This document shows positions 22,551 through 22,841 of a stretch of DNA of 22,841 nucleotides, piece by piece. Source of the DNA: Apostichopus parvimensis (taxonomy: Eukaryota; Echinodermata; Holothuroidea; Aspidochirotida; Stichopodidae); contig KN894608.1 of the NCBI GenBank assembly GCA_000934455.1, positions 1 through 22,841 of the forward strand, read 5' to 3'. Positions within the stretch are counted from its first letter, which is position 1. The number at the start of each line of letters is the position of its first letter. Under the pieces are notes generated by a model that ran no database searches, had not been told where the DNA came from, and saw nothing but the letters and a program-made list of their open reading frames with translations. Both the position numbers and the translations under genes were made by a program.

Positions 22551-22841
22551 GTAAGTTCTTTAGTAAATTATTTTGGGTATATATGTATCAGTTTAAAAAC
22601 TTTATTGTTTACTAACTTGGTGAGTATGTGTGAAGGTAGGGTGAGGGTGGGCTGTGTAGGTGGGGTAGGGGGTAGGAGATGAAGAAAGGAGTGGCAGTAG
22701 GAGGTTGTAGGTGGGAGAAGGATATCGGCAAGTATAACTTTATTGCAAAAGGTTCGCTGTTTCTGTGGTCCTTGAAAAGTGAACTGAATAAATGAATATT
22801 GTGTCATGTAGGCCTATCTATCATTCCTTCACCATATATAT
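22551..22841 (+). other. Presumed intron 1 of the last gene
   Basis: Begins with GTAAGT. Contains a GT/GGG-rich low-complexity patch at 22630-22715 and TAGGCCTA at 22809-22816. No acceptor followed by a convincing exon is seen. Confidence 0.4.

Overview
The window is nuclear DNA from an animal. It is AT-rich, and its conserved genes are split into many short exons by GT-AG introns of about 0.3 to 1.3 kb. Intron and intergenic DNA carries microsatellites, a minisatellite and decayed LINE/SINE pieces. The gene set, the AT-rich introns and the palindrome TAGGCCTA suggest a marine invertebrate deuterostome, most likely an echinoderm. That placement is an inference from style, not a proven identification.

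Layout: (1) 1-374 is the decayed 3' end of a non-LTR retrotransposon reverse-transcriptase ORF. (2) 1435-10221 (+) is a complete 15-exon TIMM44 gene of 461 codons, encoding the mitochondrial import motor scaffold Tim44. (3) 11965-13769 (-) is a complete 3-exon homologue of human C9orf85 (DUF2039), a small cysteine-rich protein of unknown function, lying tail-to-tail with TIMM44. (4) 14280-20354 (+) is a complete 8-exon SIRT6 gene of 444 codons. It encodes the NAD-dependent chromatin deacylase and lies head-to-head with C9orf85 across about 510 bp. (5) 22434-22550 (+) is probably the first coding exon of another gene that runs out of the window; I do not recognise it.

All exon joins listed for the three complete genes were worked out by hand. 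Each uses GT/AG borders, keeps the reading frame across the join, and gives a protein that aligns along its length with the named family. 5' and 3' untranslated ends cannot be fixed from sequence alone.

The genes act in different processes: mitochondrial protein import, an unknown role, and chromatin/DNA repair. Only C9orf85 and SIRT6 have an arrangement suggesting shared regulation. I see no CRISPR array, prokaryotic-style system, tRNA or rRNA gene. The most notable non-genic signals are an 11-copy, roughly 74-bp minisatellite in SIRT6 intron 3, and the restriction of all five perfect TAGGCCTA octamers to first introns.
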